From Guadua angustifolia (Eukaryota > Streptophyta > Magnoliopsida > Poales > Poaceae), in assembly GCA_036346375.1 (NCBI GenBank), contig CM070511.1:11656001-11720000 (forward strand): a stretch of 64,000 nucleotides of DNA. The letters run 5' to 3'. A model generated the notes under the pieces. It was not told the origin of the DNA, made no database searches, and saw nothing but the letters and a program-made list of their open reading frames with translations. A program made the translations under genes and the position numbers. Shown in pieces: positions 33,604 to 45,450 of the stretch; the stretch's first letter is position 1; each line of letters opens with the position of its first letter.

Positions 33604-35602
33604 GTAGATTGCTTCGTGGTGGTGGTCAACGACAAGACCAGGACTAGCAGGAGAGGTGAGGTTTGTGCGGTTGTGTAAGTCCATGTGAGGCCATGTTTCT
33701 CAACGAGGGAGGCACGAAAAAGACAATGATCGTAAAGATGCAAGTTGGTGCATATGGTATGCCAAGTGACTTGCGTCTAATGCATGTAAGGATAGTATAG
33801 TGGGATCCGAATGCGTGAAGGCATGACGACAAATAATTGGGTATCAAGGGCTATGTGTTAAGGTATGATGAGATACTTTGATGTGAATGATTGGTTTCGG
33901 CTTGCTTCAAGGTGAAGAAATGAAAAAAAAAGTCAGTAGAGGGGCATTTTGGTAATTTCCTTATACTGGAAATGGTGGCGGTTTGCAAAACCATACGATT
34001 AGTCTAAGTGGATTAGGTCAAGCACAGAAGACAAGAAGTGGATGCGGGTTATTGTAGCATCATGTTGAAGAGCACTTTCAAAAGTATGCTTAGTTGTTGA
34101 GTTAAAATTTGTTATGATGGATGTTAGGTTATTGGGTTTGCCTATATGTAACTATATAATATCCACGAAATGTTTTACATCTAGGGTTAATACAAAATTG
34201 ACGGTGATTGATGAGAGCTACCACTACAAAGGAGATGAGGTTTAGAGGGCAAGCCAAATAGAGGAGAGGTAGGTTGCTCTTGGAGAGAGCTTTAGAGAAG
34301 GGTTGTGAGCACTTGTGTGTTACCCTTTAGCTTTGTCATTTATATGGAATGGATGTAAACATTTTCCCTCAACTATCAATTGATATTCCAAATTTTTGCA
34401 AGTGCTTATTCTTGTGTACCTTGAGTTCTTTCTTTGCCTTGTACTTGTTTTGCTTGGCCGGGTTTTTCTCTGTTGTTGGTCTTGCTTGATGGCTATATCT
34501 CTAGGAGGTTAGATTCGATTCATCTATATACTTGTTCAACGAGGTAAAAAGGGTGATTTCTGGTTTGCTGGAGTTCTTAAGGTTTTGACTTGGTTCTTAT
34601 TGTGGTTATGAGCTAGTACATGTGGGATATCACCTTTAGCCATGTTGGTTTAATTTCTTGCAAGAGTCTCTCTCAATAATAGTTTTTCAGCTTTGTCCGG
34701 TTTTGAGGTTTTGATAGCACTCCCCTTCGAAAGGAAAAGGTTGACTTTTGGCTATGATTTTTTAGATTGTTGATTGGAATAGGTTTCAAATATCCCAGAG
34801 GTGTGTTTTAATATTATATATTATGTTTTATAAATATATTATAATAGAAATTAGTGGCCAAAGCTGTGTTTTAGAAACCGTGCCGATTCAAAATGATAAC
34901 TATTTATGATCGTACTAGAGGGAGTATTAGAGTGATAATATCGTATAATACCTTTTTGAAAAGGTTTTAGACTCCTATATATTCACCTTTCCTTTAGTCG
35001 CTGGCCAAGGTCCTACAATACATAACGTGAAAAAAGTGATCGATCAGGCTGGACAAATATTCGGTTTGGAAAATGATCAGAGCAATAATTAAACTAGTCA
35101 AATTGAACCTAGAAAGAATTGAACATTACCCGGACTCCACGAACTTCATGCATGTCGATCCGTTAAATATATATATACGAAATTAAATACGTTGGTGCGT
35201 ATGTACTCCAATAAAATAAGCCCGACGCTGCGTCTAGCTGGATTATATCTTTTTCTTCTCCTTTTCTCGCACTGCTAGATTTTGTTAGAAATAAAATGCA
35301 TGCGAACGACGTTGCGATGGATCATATGTGAATGCATTCCAGTAAGAGAGGCGCGCGTACGCCAGATCTCGAAGAGGACTTACCCTGGTGGCTACATATG
35401 GCCCGTTCCATACGCTAGACCGTCTTCTCCGATCCCTCGCCAGTCGCCATGCCCCGACGATGCCGTCTTCTCCACACACCGCACACCACATTCACACACA
35501 CGACAACTACGTACGTAAGCCCCCCGCTTCCTCCCGCTCGATCTTCTCAGTACACACCTGCTGGCTTAATTAATTACATGATACCTCCACGCTTCCTTTC
35601 CC
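33604..35602. other. Upstream region of the GDSL gene; possible old LTR-retrotransposon remnant
   Basis: Between about 33640 and 34780 the wording (for example TTGTAGCATCATGTTGAAG, and a T-rich transcribed-looking stretch around 34320-34560) recalls LTRs of Copia elements, but I could not find TG...CA ends, a primer site or coding sequence. 34780-35600 is AT-rich and then becomes promoter-like. No gene is supported. Confidence 0.35.
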
Positions 35603-35609
35603 TATAAAT
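35603..35609 (+). promoter_or_regulatory. TATA box of the GDSL gene
   Basis: TATAAAT lies 110 bp before the start codon within a C/T-rich context, the usual plant layout with transcription starting about 30 bp downstream (near 35635). Inferred from position and motif. Confidence 0.65.
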
Positions 35610-35718
35610 TGGCGTCGCCCGTAGTCCATACATTCATCATATACTGCGAAGGGAGTGAGAAGAGCAGTGCTCGTACATACAGTAACTACCGCTAGCTCTT
35701 CACTTGTTTCTGTGAGCA

Positions 35719-38700
35719 ATGGGTGTCAATATTGTTGCCTTCTCTTCTTGCTCCCTAGCGATGGTTGTTGCCTTCTTGGTCGCTTCGTTCTTCTCTGGGT
35801 CGTCCGCGTCCGTGCCGGCGGTGTACGTGCTCGGTGACTCGCTCGCCGACGTCGGGAACAACAACCACCTGGTGACGCTACTCAAGGCGGACTTCCCGCA
35901 CAACGGCATCGACTTCCCGGGGGGGAAGGCCACCGGCCGCTTCAGCAACGGCAAGAACTTCCCCGATTTCCTCGGTGCGTATTCCGATGACTAAACCATA
36001 TGTACCTCTCTCTCTCTCTCTCTCTCTGCCAGTGAATACCATACCATTCTTGCCTGCCTGCTGCGGTCTCATGAGTGTTCGGTTGTGCATTGCATTCGCC
36101 TGTCAGGGTCGAATGAGATTTCAGACCATGTCACAAGAAACTTGTCCCGATCACACGTACCCGGCCATTGGTAGCTAGGCTCATCTCACGAGGTGTGAGC
36201 TTAGTGTGATTGTAGCAAGTTACTTATTCCAGTACAACAAATACTAAAGTATTTCTTCAGTCTTTTATCTGCTGGTTGCGTGGTTTGAACGTCACAAGTT
36301 TAATAAGTCGGTTAAAAACCGTTAAACCAGGCTAAACGAGCCCTAATAAATCAGCACATCCCGTCAGGGAAAAATTAAAGGATAAGCTAACTTGACTAGA
36401 CGACTAAGAGGTTAGAAAAATCTTTATCTTTACTAATTGAAGGCTCCGTCCGAAGCCTCGACATTAATTCTCCTATGGGTGAAAATTCTAGAAATTATCA
36501 TATCATACTAATGAAACAAAAAGAAAAACAGAGAAAATCTCGCGGTAATCCAAGAAAATGACAAAAATAAATCTAATGCATTGATTTGCTAATCTATGCC
36601 ACATCCACGGCTTACAAGTCAATGTCCAATTCCGTATCCTCCCTAAATTAAAGTCTGAGTTCAACAGAGATAGCAATCACGTGAATAAGGATTGGATTCT
36701 ATTTCTACTTGTTTAACACTTTGCAGTCAATTCAGAGGACAATACACGCGGGACGTGCACGCACAAGGATTGGATTCTATTTCTACTTTGTTAAAACTTT
36801 GCAGTCAACACGGAAGGACCAGGAAAAGACGCATCTACGGGACTTGAATTCTAATTCCTTGATAGAATACATGGACACTTAATTGTAAGTCCATGTCACT
36901 CCAATTCATACATAGAACAAGGATAAATAAGCTGAGGTGGTATAAATCTTCACGTATTGGGAAAGGACATTGAATATTAATACCCTTCATGCAAAAAGAT
37001 TAATTAGGAAAAGGAAAGACATTGCATCTGCTGGGTGGTAGGCAGCTCAAACCGGAAGAAGTGGTAGATTTTAGTTTACTACGTAGGCCAATTTTCCGAA
37101 ATACATAATTAAATTTTGAAATAAATCTGTACATATCAAACTGAAATTTCATAGAAATAAATGTCTGTTTGAATCTTTAACATTGTAGAACTTCCAATTT
37201 TTAATTTTACGTTTGGTTATAATGTTATGTATCCAAAGAAAATGAAACAAATTTAAGAAATAAATTTGATGGTGCTTAATATTTTTCTAATCCAAATTAG
37301 TATTTACACTTTCTTTAATATATTAAATATTGCCTAAAATGCATAGCCTATACGGATGCATGGGTTGATAAGTACTAGTCTATATAACTCAATATATATA
37401 TATGCCCTGGGGCCACATGCCAGTGAGTTATGATGCAAATTATTAATTGCACTAATTAAAACAAGACAAATTATCAAATCTCCCCAATATATATCCTGCT
37501 CAATATATATGTCGTGTTGTACCATCTAGATTGAATCTTTCAACTGGAATGATTTATTCAACAAGGAATGTCGGTAGCAGCTACCGTAGCCATTTTGTTA
37601 CTCCTTTGTTCAGGACTAAATATTTTTTTCTGCCATGCATGCCATGTCGTTTTTTAAAGACAAATGATCTTTTCATGCAGTGTCATACATTGAGAAGCGT
37701 AATGCTGCCAATAAGCCTTTTTTTTTGTTGATTTTGCTGAAGTAAGGACGAATTGTTGATGTACAGTTGCTACTTGTAGAGTGGTTCGTTCTGCCAATCG
37801 ATTGAGATAGATCCCATGTAGCTTCCACGCACAGGTTATTTTTAGTTTGTTGGTAGCTATACCTATGTATGCTGACATCTTGATACATTGAACTACTGTC
37901 TTTGTTCACGCAATTGCTGGATGCGTGCACCGTACTATCACAGTATCACCTGCACTGTATTTTTATGCATGTGATACATTATTCTTTCATTAGATAACAG
38001 AGCTAAACAAAGACAGTTCGTCCTCTCGCGAGAAACATTCAAATTTTTAACATAATCCAATTTCCCTAAATCTTCACAAACAAAACCTGCATCGTAAGGA
38101 AAAACTAAACCCACGAAAGAGGATGACGTACGAGCTAGGTTTCCTCGTCTATAACATGTATTAGGAAAAAATCACATTGTGTCACTAATATGTACATATA
38201 GGCTTAGGCTCTCATTTCTCCATGCCATAGCTAGTTTTTTTTTTTCAACTAGTTTCTATTCCTGTAGGCAAAAATCTCCATATATAGGATCGTCTTCAAA
38301 CAAGCAGCTAGTGGTACACAAGCCATAGTCTCCAAGCACATATATATGGTGTAATTTTTCACGGTGCCAGTTTTGAGCAACTAGCCTACCAAGCTGGACA
38401 GCGTAGTGAGTGATAGGGAAAGTCACTACATACGTGCAGATTTTGGGACCACACTAAATCATTTTAGATTCTTCTAAATGTTCTTTTTGCTTGTCCATGT
38501 CTTTTATCCCAAAACCCCAATTGGTGAATTCAGTCGAGGGAGCTCGAATGTGGCGTCGTCCTGATCGAATTCCATTTCGAGGGGCCAGATTTTCATGTGG
38601 TGTACGTTCCTAAAATTCTAGCAAGGAGGACTGGTCTCCTCCGAGTTAGATGTCAACAACTAAATTTCCTTGCAGATCGAGTTTCTCAGCTTTGTTTATT

Positions 38701-40609
38701 GCTAGTCTATCCTTACATATGAAACTACTCTGCAGTTTCTTACTTGAACTCAGGAGTCTTAATACTTAATTAATTTACTTTGCAGAAACTAATTGCTGGC
38801 AACAAGCTACTGAATTTAATTAATTAGCATCTGAGCATGGGGTTATGCATGAACAAGGCAACTTTGAACATTATACATTTTTCTTGTCGTCCCAACAGAT
38901 ACAGTATTGCAGTTGCAATACCACCAACTTTGACCAAACATGCGCAAATATCTATGTAACTCCATTTCCTATGCGTGGCTCAAGCAGGGTTTCGAATTTT
39001 GTCGAAATTCGGTTCTTTTGGGGGTCTCAAAAATACACTTGTCCCTGTTACATTTCGGTGGGTCCATTCGATTTGTTTTTCTAAAATTTCAAATTTTGAT
39101 CAAATTTTATCCAAAGGTTCAAATTTCTGTCAAAATTTGTCAAAAAGTTTAATTTTTTGTTCAACCATTTTGTCCTGAAATTACTCCAAAATTTTCAAAA
39201 TAACCGAAATTCTATACCCTTGGCTCAACAGCCGATCAGAGGTTGTTCATGAATAAAACTGGAGTAGAACAAGTGGTCGTAGAACAAACTAAGAACAATG
39301 GAAGCCAATTACCAATTACTTCTTCTCTCTGATCATTAATATTAACTATGAATGTATTGATTTACTGACATGCATGCAGCGGGCAACCTCGGGCTGGCGA
39401 CTTCACCACCGTACCTCGCCCTGTCCTCAAGCGGCAACGCCAACTACGTGAACGGCGTCAACTTCGCTTCCGGTGGCGCTGGGGTCTCCAACTCCACAAA
39501 CAAAGTAGGTAGTTCATTAGCTGCCTGTGCAAAACATACTCCGACTAGAAACCATTTCCAATCCAAAAAAGTTAGTCCAAGAGTGCTTTGTAATATGTCA
39601 AAGCTAGTAATTCAGTTCTACTACTCGTCTACACCAAACGGATGTCTGAAATGAATGGCGTGATGTTGTACTACAGGATCAATGCATCAGCTTTGACAAG
39701 CAGATCGAGTATTACTCTACGGTCTACACATCCCTTGTGCAGAGCCTCGGCGAGCCCCAGGCCACGAACCACCTGGCCAAATCCCTCTTCGCCATCACCA
39801 TCGGCAGCAACGACATCATCCACTACGTCAAGTCCAGCGCCGCCACCAAGGCCAAGAACCCATCGCAGAGTTTCATAGACACACTGATCCAGTCCCTCAC
39901 AGGCCAACTGCAGGTAACACATAATGAGCAGCTCGATCAACTTGTCAATGGTTGCAAATACTCCAGTATTTTGTTGCAATCTATACGTAGTCGATCTGCT
40001 GAGTACCGACGACTCTTTGGATGCATGGAATCATCAGAGGCTCTACAACCTCGGCGCGCGCAAGCTGTTTGTCCTCGGCACGGGACCGGTGGGGTGCTGC
40101 CCATCGCTGCGGGAGCTGAGCTCCACCAAGGATTGCAGCGCCGAGGCCAACGACCTGTCCACGCAGTACAACACGGCGGTGGCCTCACTCCTGAGCGACA
40201 TGACCACGCAGCACCCGGACCTGCACTACTCCCTGTTCGACGCCTCCGCCGCGCTGCTCCGATACATCAACCAGCCAACGACATACGGTACGTCAGTTTA
40301 ACTGTAACACGCGCAAGAAACAGCCAAACATATCAAGCTTTACGTGCACACCAATGCTTCTCGTATATGTATGCATGGTGACATCCAGGTTTTTCTGAGG
40401 TGAAGGCGGCGTGCTGCGGTTTGGGGGACATGAACGCCAAGATCGGCTGCACTCCCATCAGCGCCTACTGCGCCAACAGGACGGACCACGTCTTCTGGGA
40501 CTTCTACCACCCGACGGAGACCACCGCGCAGAAACTGACCAGCACGGCTTTCGACGGGTCGGCGCCGCTCATCTTCCCCATGAACATAAGGCAGCTCAGC
40601 GCTATATAG
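35719..40609 (+). CDS. GDSL esterase/lipase, five exons
   Basis: Exons 35719-35974, 39380-39504, 39677-39913, 40038-40287 and 40389-40609 join in frame with GT-AG introns (phases 1, 0, 0, 1) to 362 codons, the usual size for plant GDSL lipases. The start ATG is followed by a hydrophobic leader of about 30 residues, so the product is probably secreted. Block I YVLGDSLADVGNNN has the nucleophile Ser41. Block II is VNFASGGAG. Block III is IGSNDI, with the oxyanion Asn. Block V is DFYHPTE, with the catalytic Asp and His. Other family marks are GTGPVGCCPSLR and ACCGLG. It would hydrolyse ester bonds of lipid-like substrates outside the cell. The physiological substrate cannot be told from sequence. 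It is the only gene here whose exons are free of stops and frameshifts. Intron 1 is long (3.4 kb). Confidence 0.95.
36005..36027. repeat. (CT)n microsatellite at the start of intron 1
   Basis: About eleven uninterrupted CT units 30 bp after the exon 1 donor. On the sense strand it gives a polypyrimidine run. Confidence 0.9.
36687..36830. repeat. 78-bp tandem duplication in intron 1
   Basis: AAGGATTGGATTCTATTTCT starts at 36687 and again at 36765, followed in both copies by a TTTGCAGTCAA word. The two units are adjacent with a few substitutions. Confidence 0.8.
38984..39220. mobile_element. hAT-type MITE in intron 1 (237 bp)
   Basis: It is flanked by an exact 8-bp duplication TGGCTCAA (38976-38983 and 39221-39228), the hAT signature. 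The left end GCAGGGTTTCGAATTT and the complement of the right end AGGGTATAGAATTTC form an imperfect inverted repeat. The interior is a run of AAATTTTGATC-like AT-rich words with no coding capacity. Confidence 0.75.
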
Positions 40610-40816
40610 CCTAGATACAAAGATTGTGTTTCCACATGATACATAGAAGAATTCAAAAATATATATAATGTTATTACTTTTTTTTTGCGAGGGAATATTG
40701 ATTATTACTTCCCGATCGAATGTTTGATTGCAACGCGTTGGATTGGGAATTTCTTGCCTGCCAGGAGCCCAAGAATATATGCTGTTTGGATATGCACAGA
40801 TCACTGTTGGAACAAA
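40610..40816. other. 3' flank of the GDSL gene, including the left copy of a flank repeat
   Basis: Probable 3' untranslated region followed by a segment (40714-40810) that recurs in direct orientation beyond CACTA 3 at 52304-52381. A perfect 34-bp core lies at 40720-40753. Confidence 0.6.
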
Positions 40817-41130
40817 CACTACAAAAGGACACCCCTTTTTGCAACGTATATATGCGTTGCTAAAAGTCCGTATATGCGTTGCTAGGGTCTATACCAACGC
40901 ACATAATTATGCGTTGCCTATGCTGCCGTTGCTAGGGGCTATTGCAACGCTTATATATGCGTTGGAAAACCCTATTAATAACCGTTGCTAAATTGCAACG
41001 GATATTTATAGGCTACAGTAACGCTTACATGTGTTTGTGCCGCCCATGGGCAGCTTACCTCTAAAGCTTGTTGCAACATTTAGATTCGAATTGTGGCAAC
41101 GCTTATATGCGTTGCAAGAAATTAACCATT
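40817..41130. repeat. CACTA 3 left terminus and subterminal repeats
   Basis: After the terminus, TATGCGTTGC, GCAACGCTTA and CCGTTGCTA units occur about ten times in both orientations up to about 41120. Confidence 0.8.
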
Positions 41131-42022
41131 GGAAAAAAATAATTAATATTTATTTGAAGCCAAATAAATATGTACAGGATGCGCAATGTGCATTTGAAAC
41201 TTTTCCAGATCATCCAAGGCACACACATAGGAAATAAGCGAAATCACTATATTAAAAACAAATATTCACATTATAGAGTAGCATCCACAAATTAATTCAT
41301 CACATAATCTGTGTTCAAACATTTTTGTTGTGATAGCAAGATATATACAAAGGAATCCTCTTAAATCAAAGTCATGACAGATCTTGATCCAAAGTAAATG
41401 AGAAGCAAAGCACTAATTTCAATGGAAGCCCACACATCCTCAAGTAGTCATCTTCTTTGGTCCCAAACGAAAACAAAATGGAAAGAAAATATTCAGGGCA
41501 AGTCAATCGGAACCAACATTAATTATTTTCGAGGTACTATATTCAAACTGAGAGGAAGTGTAAAAGTTAGAAACAAGCAAAGTTAGAAACATCACCTTGT
41601 GGTCAAATAAAACAAAATCCCCGTGTTGTTATTCATCTGATGGGATCAAATAGTTGTTTCAATCTGCAAATGCAATTGGAATACTTTAATTCAATGCAAT
41701 AGTTAGGAAAACAATGCCTTGTTAAGTATCATGATAGAACATACACAACTTGAAGGCCATGCTATAGGACTGCTGCCTACGTCTCCAATAACCTGCGTCA
41801 AAATACATGGATTTCAGATTGGACTTGTGCTGCCTCCATCTCTCTCCAATGGTTCGCAATAACCATTTTTCCATGCGGACAGGGTAAAGGAATCTCATCT
41901 ACATACCAATTACAAAAGGCATACGAAAGTTTAGTCTTAAAGGTTAGCAAACAAGATTATATGATGTCAAATGAAATTTACATACCTTTACTTGCTTAAG
42001 TATATCGTTCTTATTTTTTTGT
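41131..42022. other. CACTA 3 interior, no gene recognised
   Basis: AT-rich. By orientation it may be the 3' end of the minus-strand TnpA-like gene. A (TTTC)n run of five units lies at 42032-42051. Confidence 0.4.
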
Positions 42023-42700
42023 TCATTGGTGTTTCTTTCTTTCTTTCTTTCCTATCAGAAGTCTCCAATCCTTGTAGCCCAAACTACACAAGCACCCATT
42101 CCTAGCAACCATGCCAAGGAATTTTCCAAGAACGCCTGCCTCTTCTCCAATCGGCTGGTCGAGCTCATTACATGTAACTACAATCCTATGGCCTCTAGGA
42201 AGGTTCCAGACATCTTTTAGTTCTGTCTTTCCACGCTTTGCTATCTCCTCAGTTTCATCTATGCAGTGTTGCATTGAAAAAAACAGATTGAATGATCAAA
42301 ATTTGATAGAAAATACATTCTATAAAATAAAGATAATTTCTTGTTCACTACCTTGGACATTAACCTCAATATCACCTTCGCTATCTAATTGGTCTCCTCC
42401 ATTAGAAGCTGTTACAGCATCAATAAATATAATGCCTTTTATCATAAGTTACTTTTGTAGCGACGTTGTCAATTAAATATAATAGATTGGTACATACCTT
42501 GGACATTAACCTCAAAGGCAGCATCGGTATCTAATTGGTTTGCACCAGTACTAGGATGAATATTAGATGCTGCAACATGTTTCCGAGGACTACCTTGCCC
42601 AATATGCTCCTCTGACATGTATTCTTCAAAGCTTTGAATTGTGCACTTTCTCCTACCCTTGCCATGTCCATTTGGATGATGACATAAATGAAAATGATGA
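42023..42700 (-). pseudogene. TnpA-like (plant En/Spm second protein) exon remnants
   Basis: The minus frame 42274-42060 reads GHRIVVTCNELDQPIGEEAG followed by FLGMVARNGCLCSLGYKDWR. This is the conserved block of the plant En/Spm (Ptta) TnpA-like family, with NExxQPIG and a W ending. A second exon-like stretch at about 42690-42510 has GHGKGRRKCTIQSFEEYM. The open frames are short and separated by AT-rich intron-like DNA. Such proteins bind subterminal repeats to aid transposition. Whether this copy could be expressed is unclear. Confidence 0.65.
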
Positions 42701-42997
42701 AGTCGAGAGTATCCTACAATTTCTTTTTGATGATCAAGTGATTTTGATACTGTGTGTGTTTATTGTTGGAACACCTAGTAGATGAGTTCAAAATTTTCAT
42801 TTCAAGTTGCTTTGAGATACAACATGTCTCAGGCGAAATTTGTTCCTGTACACCTCCATGTTTCAGCTATTCAAGTGTTCGTCTTCAATATGTTTTTTAA
42901 GCAGATTTGTTTCTGCCTGTTGGAACAAAAACTTTTTAAAACATTGGCCAGGGCACAGTCATTCATTTAAGAACAAGAAACAACAGCTGAACTTCTG

Positions 42998-43050
42998 TAA
43001 GAGCCCGGGCGAGCGGCACTTGAACCCGGGCCAGCATCGCGCACGCCAAC
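42998..43050 (-). other. Possible tRNA-like (SINE-type) pol III promoter remnant
   Basis: The minus strand has CCCGGGTTCAAGTGCC, which contains a B-box-like GGTTCAAGT, with a TAGTTGGC A-box-like word about 25 bp before it. The same CCCGGGTTCAAGTGCC occurs on + at about 52876 in a MITE. No tRNA cloverleaf can be drawn. Confidence 0.3.
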
Positions 43051-43429
43051 TAAACAATGAAACTGACTGACTTCTAAAACTGAAACTCATACTACTCGGA
43101 CGTCTGCACTTTCCAAAACCAAAACCTTCCTAATTACAAGATTAATTCTATCATTTATAATGGTCTTTATTATACTACTGGTTGCAAAAAAAGAAATGTG
43201 AACAGGCAATAAGATTTAGCATTTGGTGGTCGACATAAATCTTCAATAAACTAGGGTCAGTATGTTTTCAAAACTATACCATTCTAAAAACCCTTGATAG
43301 TTGAAATCGATACTTAATTACCTTTGTTAGCAACACGAGGAATGATCATTGCAATTATGCAATATATGACCATATGAATATACAAAGAAGCAAACTGAGC
43401 GACATCGATATCAATAGCAATAGAAGATC

Positions 43430-43882
43430 CTTTGCTTGAGACAGGTCTCCCATATATCTCCCAAGGTCCCATTCTCTTGGTGAATCCAACAAGACGTGCT
43501 TCTTGGAAAGATTTAGAACCCTTTCAAGACCAATCTGAAATAAGAAAGGCGAGGATGTTAAGAGTCGAGGGTCTTGCTTTTCTATTAAGAGACTCATCAA
43601 AAAAGACAAACAAATACACATTATCAAGGGGGAAAGACCAAAAGAAATTATTCTGCCCTTTTAGCAATTGCATGGAAAGTAGACTAAGAAGGAATAAAGA
43701 AACATTTGATGGCTCATTCAAGTTAAGGTTCAGAGCTTTTTACTTGAGGGAAATTTTGGTCTTAGATAGCAATGCTAAGATATGCTGGACCAGACAAGGG
43801 AAAAAGAAGACCTAACCTTAACAACAATGTCTGACTTGGCCTCAGCAAGTGAGTCTCTCAAGTTCTGAGCTTGTGCAAGACC
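43430..43882 (-). pseudogene. Captured fragment of an unidentified gene (two exons)
   Basis: Exon A, 43882-43817, is bounded by TTGCAG/GGT and AAG/GTTAGG and encodes 22 codons reading GLAQAQNLRDSLAEAKSDIV and two more residues. After a 282-bp intron, exon B starts at 43534 after TTTCAG and continues in phase, with IGLERVLNLSKKHVLLDSPR and EWDLGRYMGDLSQ, to about 43430. In-phase joining, clean splice borders and protein-like composition indicate a real cellular gene fragment. I do not recognise the family. It lies inside CACTA 3 on the minus strand and lacks both ends. Confidence 0.55.
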
Positions 43883-43899
43883 CTGCAAGAATTAAATAA

Positions 43900-45450
43900 G
43901 TACCTAGTAGGAGATTGAGCAAACATTGAAAGGAAATAGAATCAGCCATAAGTACCTAGTAGGAGATTGAGCAAACATTGAAAGGAAATAGAATCAGGAC
44001 ATGTACACTCTTGCTGTAGTAACGTGCTTGCTGCAATAATGATCATATGTTATGTCAGGAACTTGAAAGAGTATTCAGGAAACAACTTAGTGCTCAAGGC
44101 ATCGAAGGTTGGTTTTGAAGTCGGTGGCTTTTGATGATTGGGTCTGAAGGAGTAAGTGAACATCAACGGCTAAGACAACTCGTAAGATTCATCTTAATCG
44201 ATGGTGAATGGTTCGCCTCTGATAATTCACGCGAAATACTAGCGCTGTCATTTATTTTCACGGCTCAGCTCTGTTTACTTTCACTTTAACTTTTCTGTCG
44301 CGACTCGGTAACTCTGAGAACAATGCTAGCGTGAGAATGGAAATGGAATAGCATACTTTCCCAATTTCTTAGATATCTGGTCTCGTTCATAGATTAGAAT
44401 CCTATTTCCTTAGTAGTTACATCGAGCACGATCTTATGGCGTAAAGAAAACTTCAGAGTTTTGTGGTTTACGGGTGAAGAAACAAAAGTTGGCAATGGAT
44501 GATAAGAGGAAGATGGTTTCACTTATGCAAATAAAGGGCTACGATTGGGGAACGTGGAGTACTAATCATCTGAGGGTGCTTAAGCAAAGTAGTAAAATTA
44601 CCTAGTGAGTTAAATGTTGCCAGCATTTACTATTTACCGTAATGTAAAAGGAGAGTTACAAGCTGTAATTCTGAACATGGCTTAAAAGCCGAAACCTCCA
44701 GAGTGAGAAGGTTAGGCAAAAGACAATCAACTTCTATCACAAGTAAAGTAGTCTGCGTAGAATACTCGTAGTCTGATTCGTGTTTAGCCGGTCCTGACAA
44801 GTTCCCGTTTAAATTAGCAGCTCATATTCAGTCTTTGGTTCGGAGGATTTCCGGGTCCTGACATGTTACTACTTCAACAATCAAGGGGAAAATAAATACA
44901 AGTTTGGCATTATCACAAGCACCTGCAGGCCATGCTCCGTACAAGAAAATGCCTAACATATAAATGAACCAAACCATTCAATCAGGCATATACGAATAGA
45001 GATTTGGCATCCAATAGAACAGAATAACAGAGATCAGCATTGGATTATAACGCGGTGGGATGAAAGGATCACATTGGTCCAACACTGCAAACCTGATCGA
45101 CATTCCCTGCTATCCCTATGTTGCCGCCGCCGTGGTCATCCTAGGCGCGACCACCGCCACCACAGTCAATAGCGGATGGATGGAGCCTTGGAGTCCTAGG
45201 GCGAAGATATGGAAGGGGCGGAGTTTCAGGATGAAATGCGTGCGTGGGGAGCAGAAAATATGCAAGGGGCGGTTAATTAGTGGATCGTATCAGAGAATAT
45301 ACTCATACTCCAACTCTCTGCGGAAGGTGGGCCCTTTGGGATTGACAAAAAAAATGGTGGGAAATTTGTTTGTGGCGGAAGGAAATAGCGAGGGAAAATG
45401 GAGGGAAATTTCTAGGCAGGAGGAAAAACCGAAAAATGGTGAGAATGTCT
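43900..45450. other. CACTA 3 interior, no gene recognised
   Basis: A 45-bp direct repeat is evident near 43895-43995 (AAGTACCTAGTAGGAGATTG occurs twice). A GC-rich patch at 45110-45180 (GCCGCCGCCGTGG) could be a first-exon-like piece, but no product is recognised. Confidence 0.4.

Larger units (their letters stand above)
35975..39379 (+). other. Intron 1 of the GDSL gene (3.4 kb)
   Basis: The donor is CTCG/GTGCGT and the acceptor TGCATGCAG/CGG. It is far longer than the gene's other introns (172, 124 and 101 bp) and holds a CT microsatellite, a 78-bp tandem duplication and a hAT-type MITE, so much of the length is probably repeat insertion. No nested gene was found. Confidence 0.85.

Noticed and set aside
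40340..40819. 159-codon minus-strand frame over the last GDSL exon
   Set aside because: Shadow of the GC-rich coding exon on the opposite strand.
43355..43627. Treating this whole minus frame as one small gene
   Set aside because: A TTTCAG acceptor at about 43535 and an in-phase upstream exon at 43882-43817 show that only part of it is exon.
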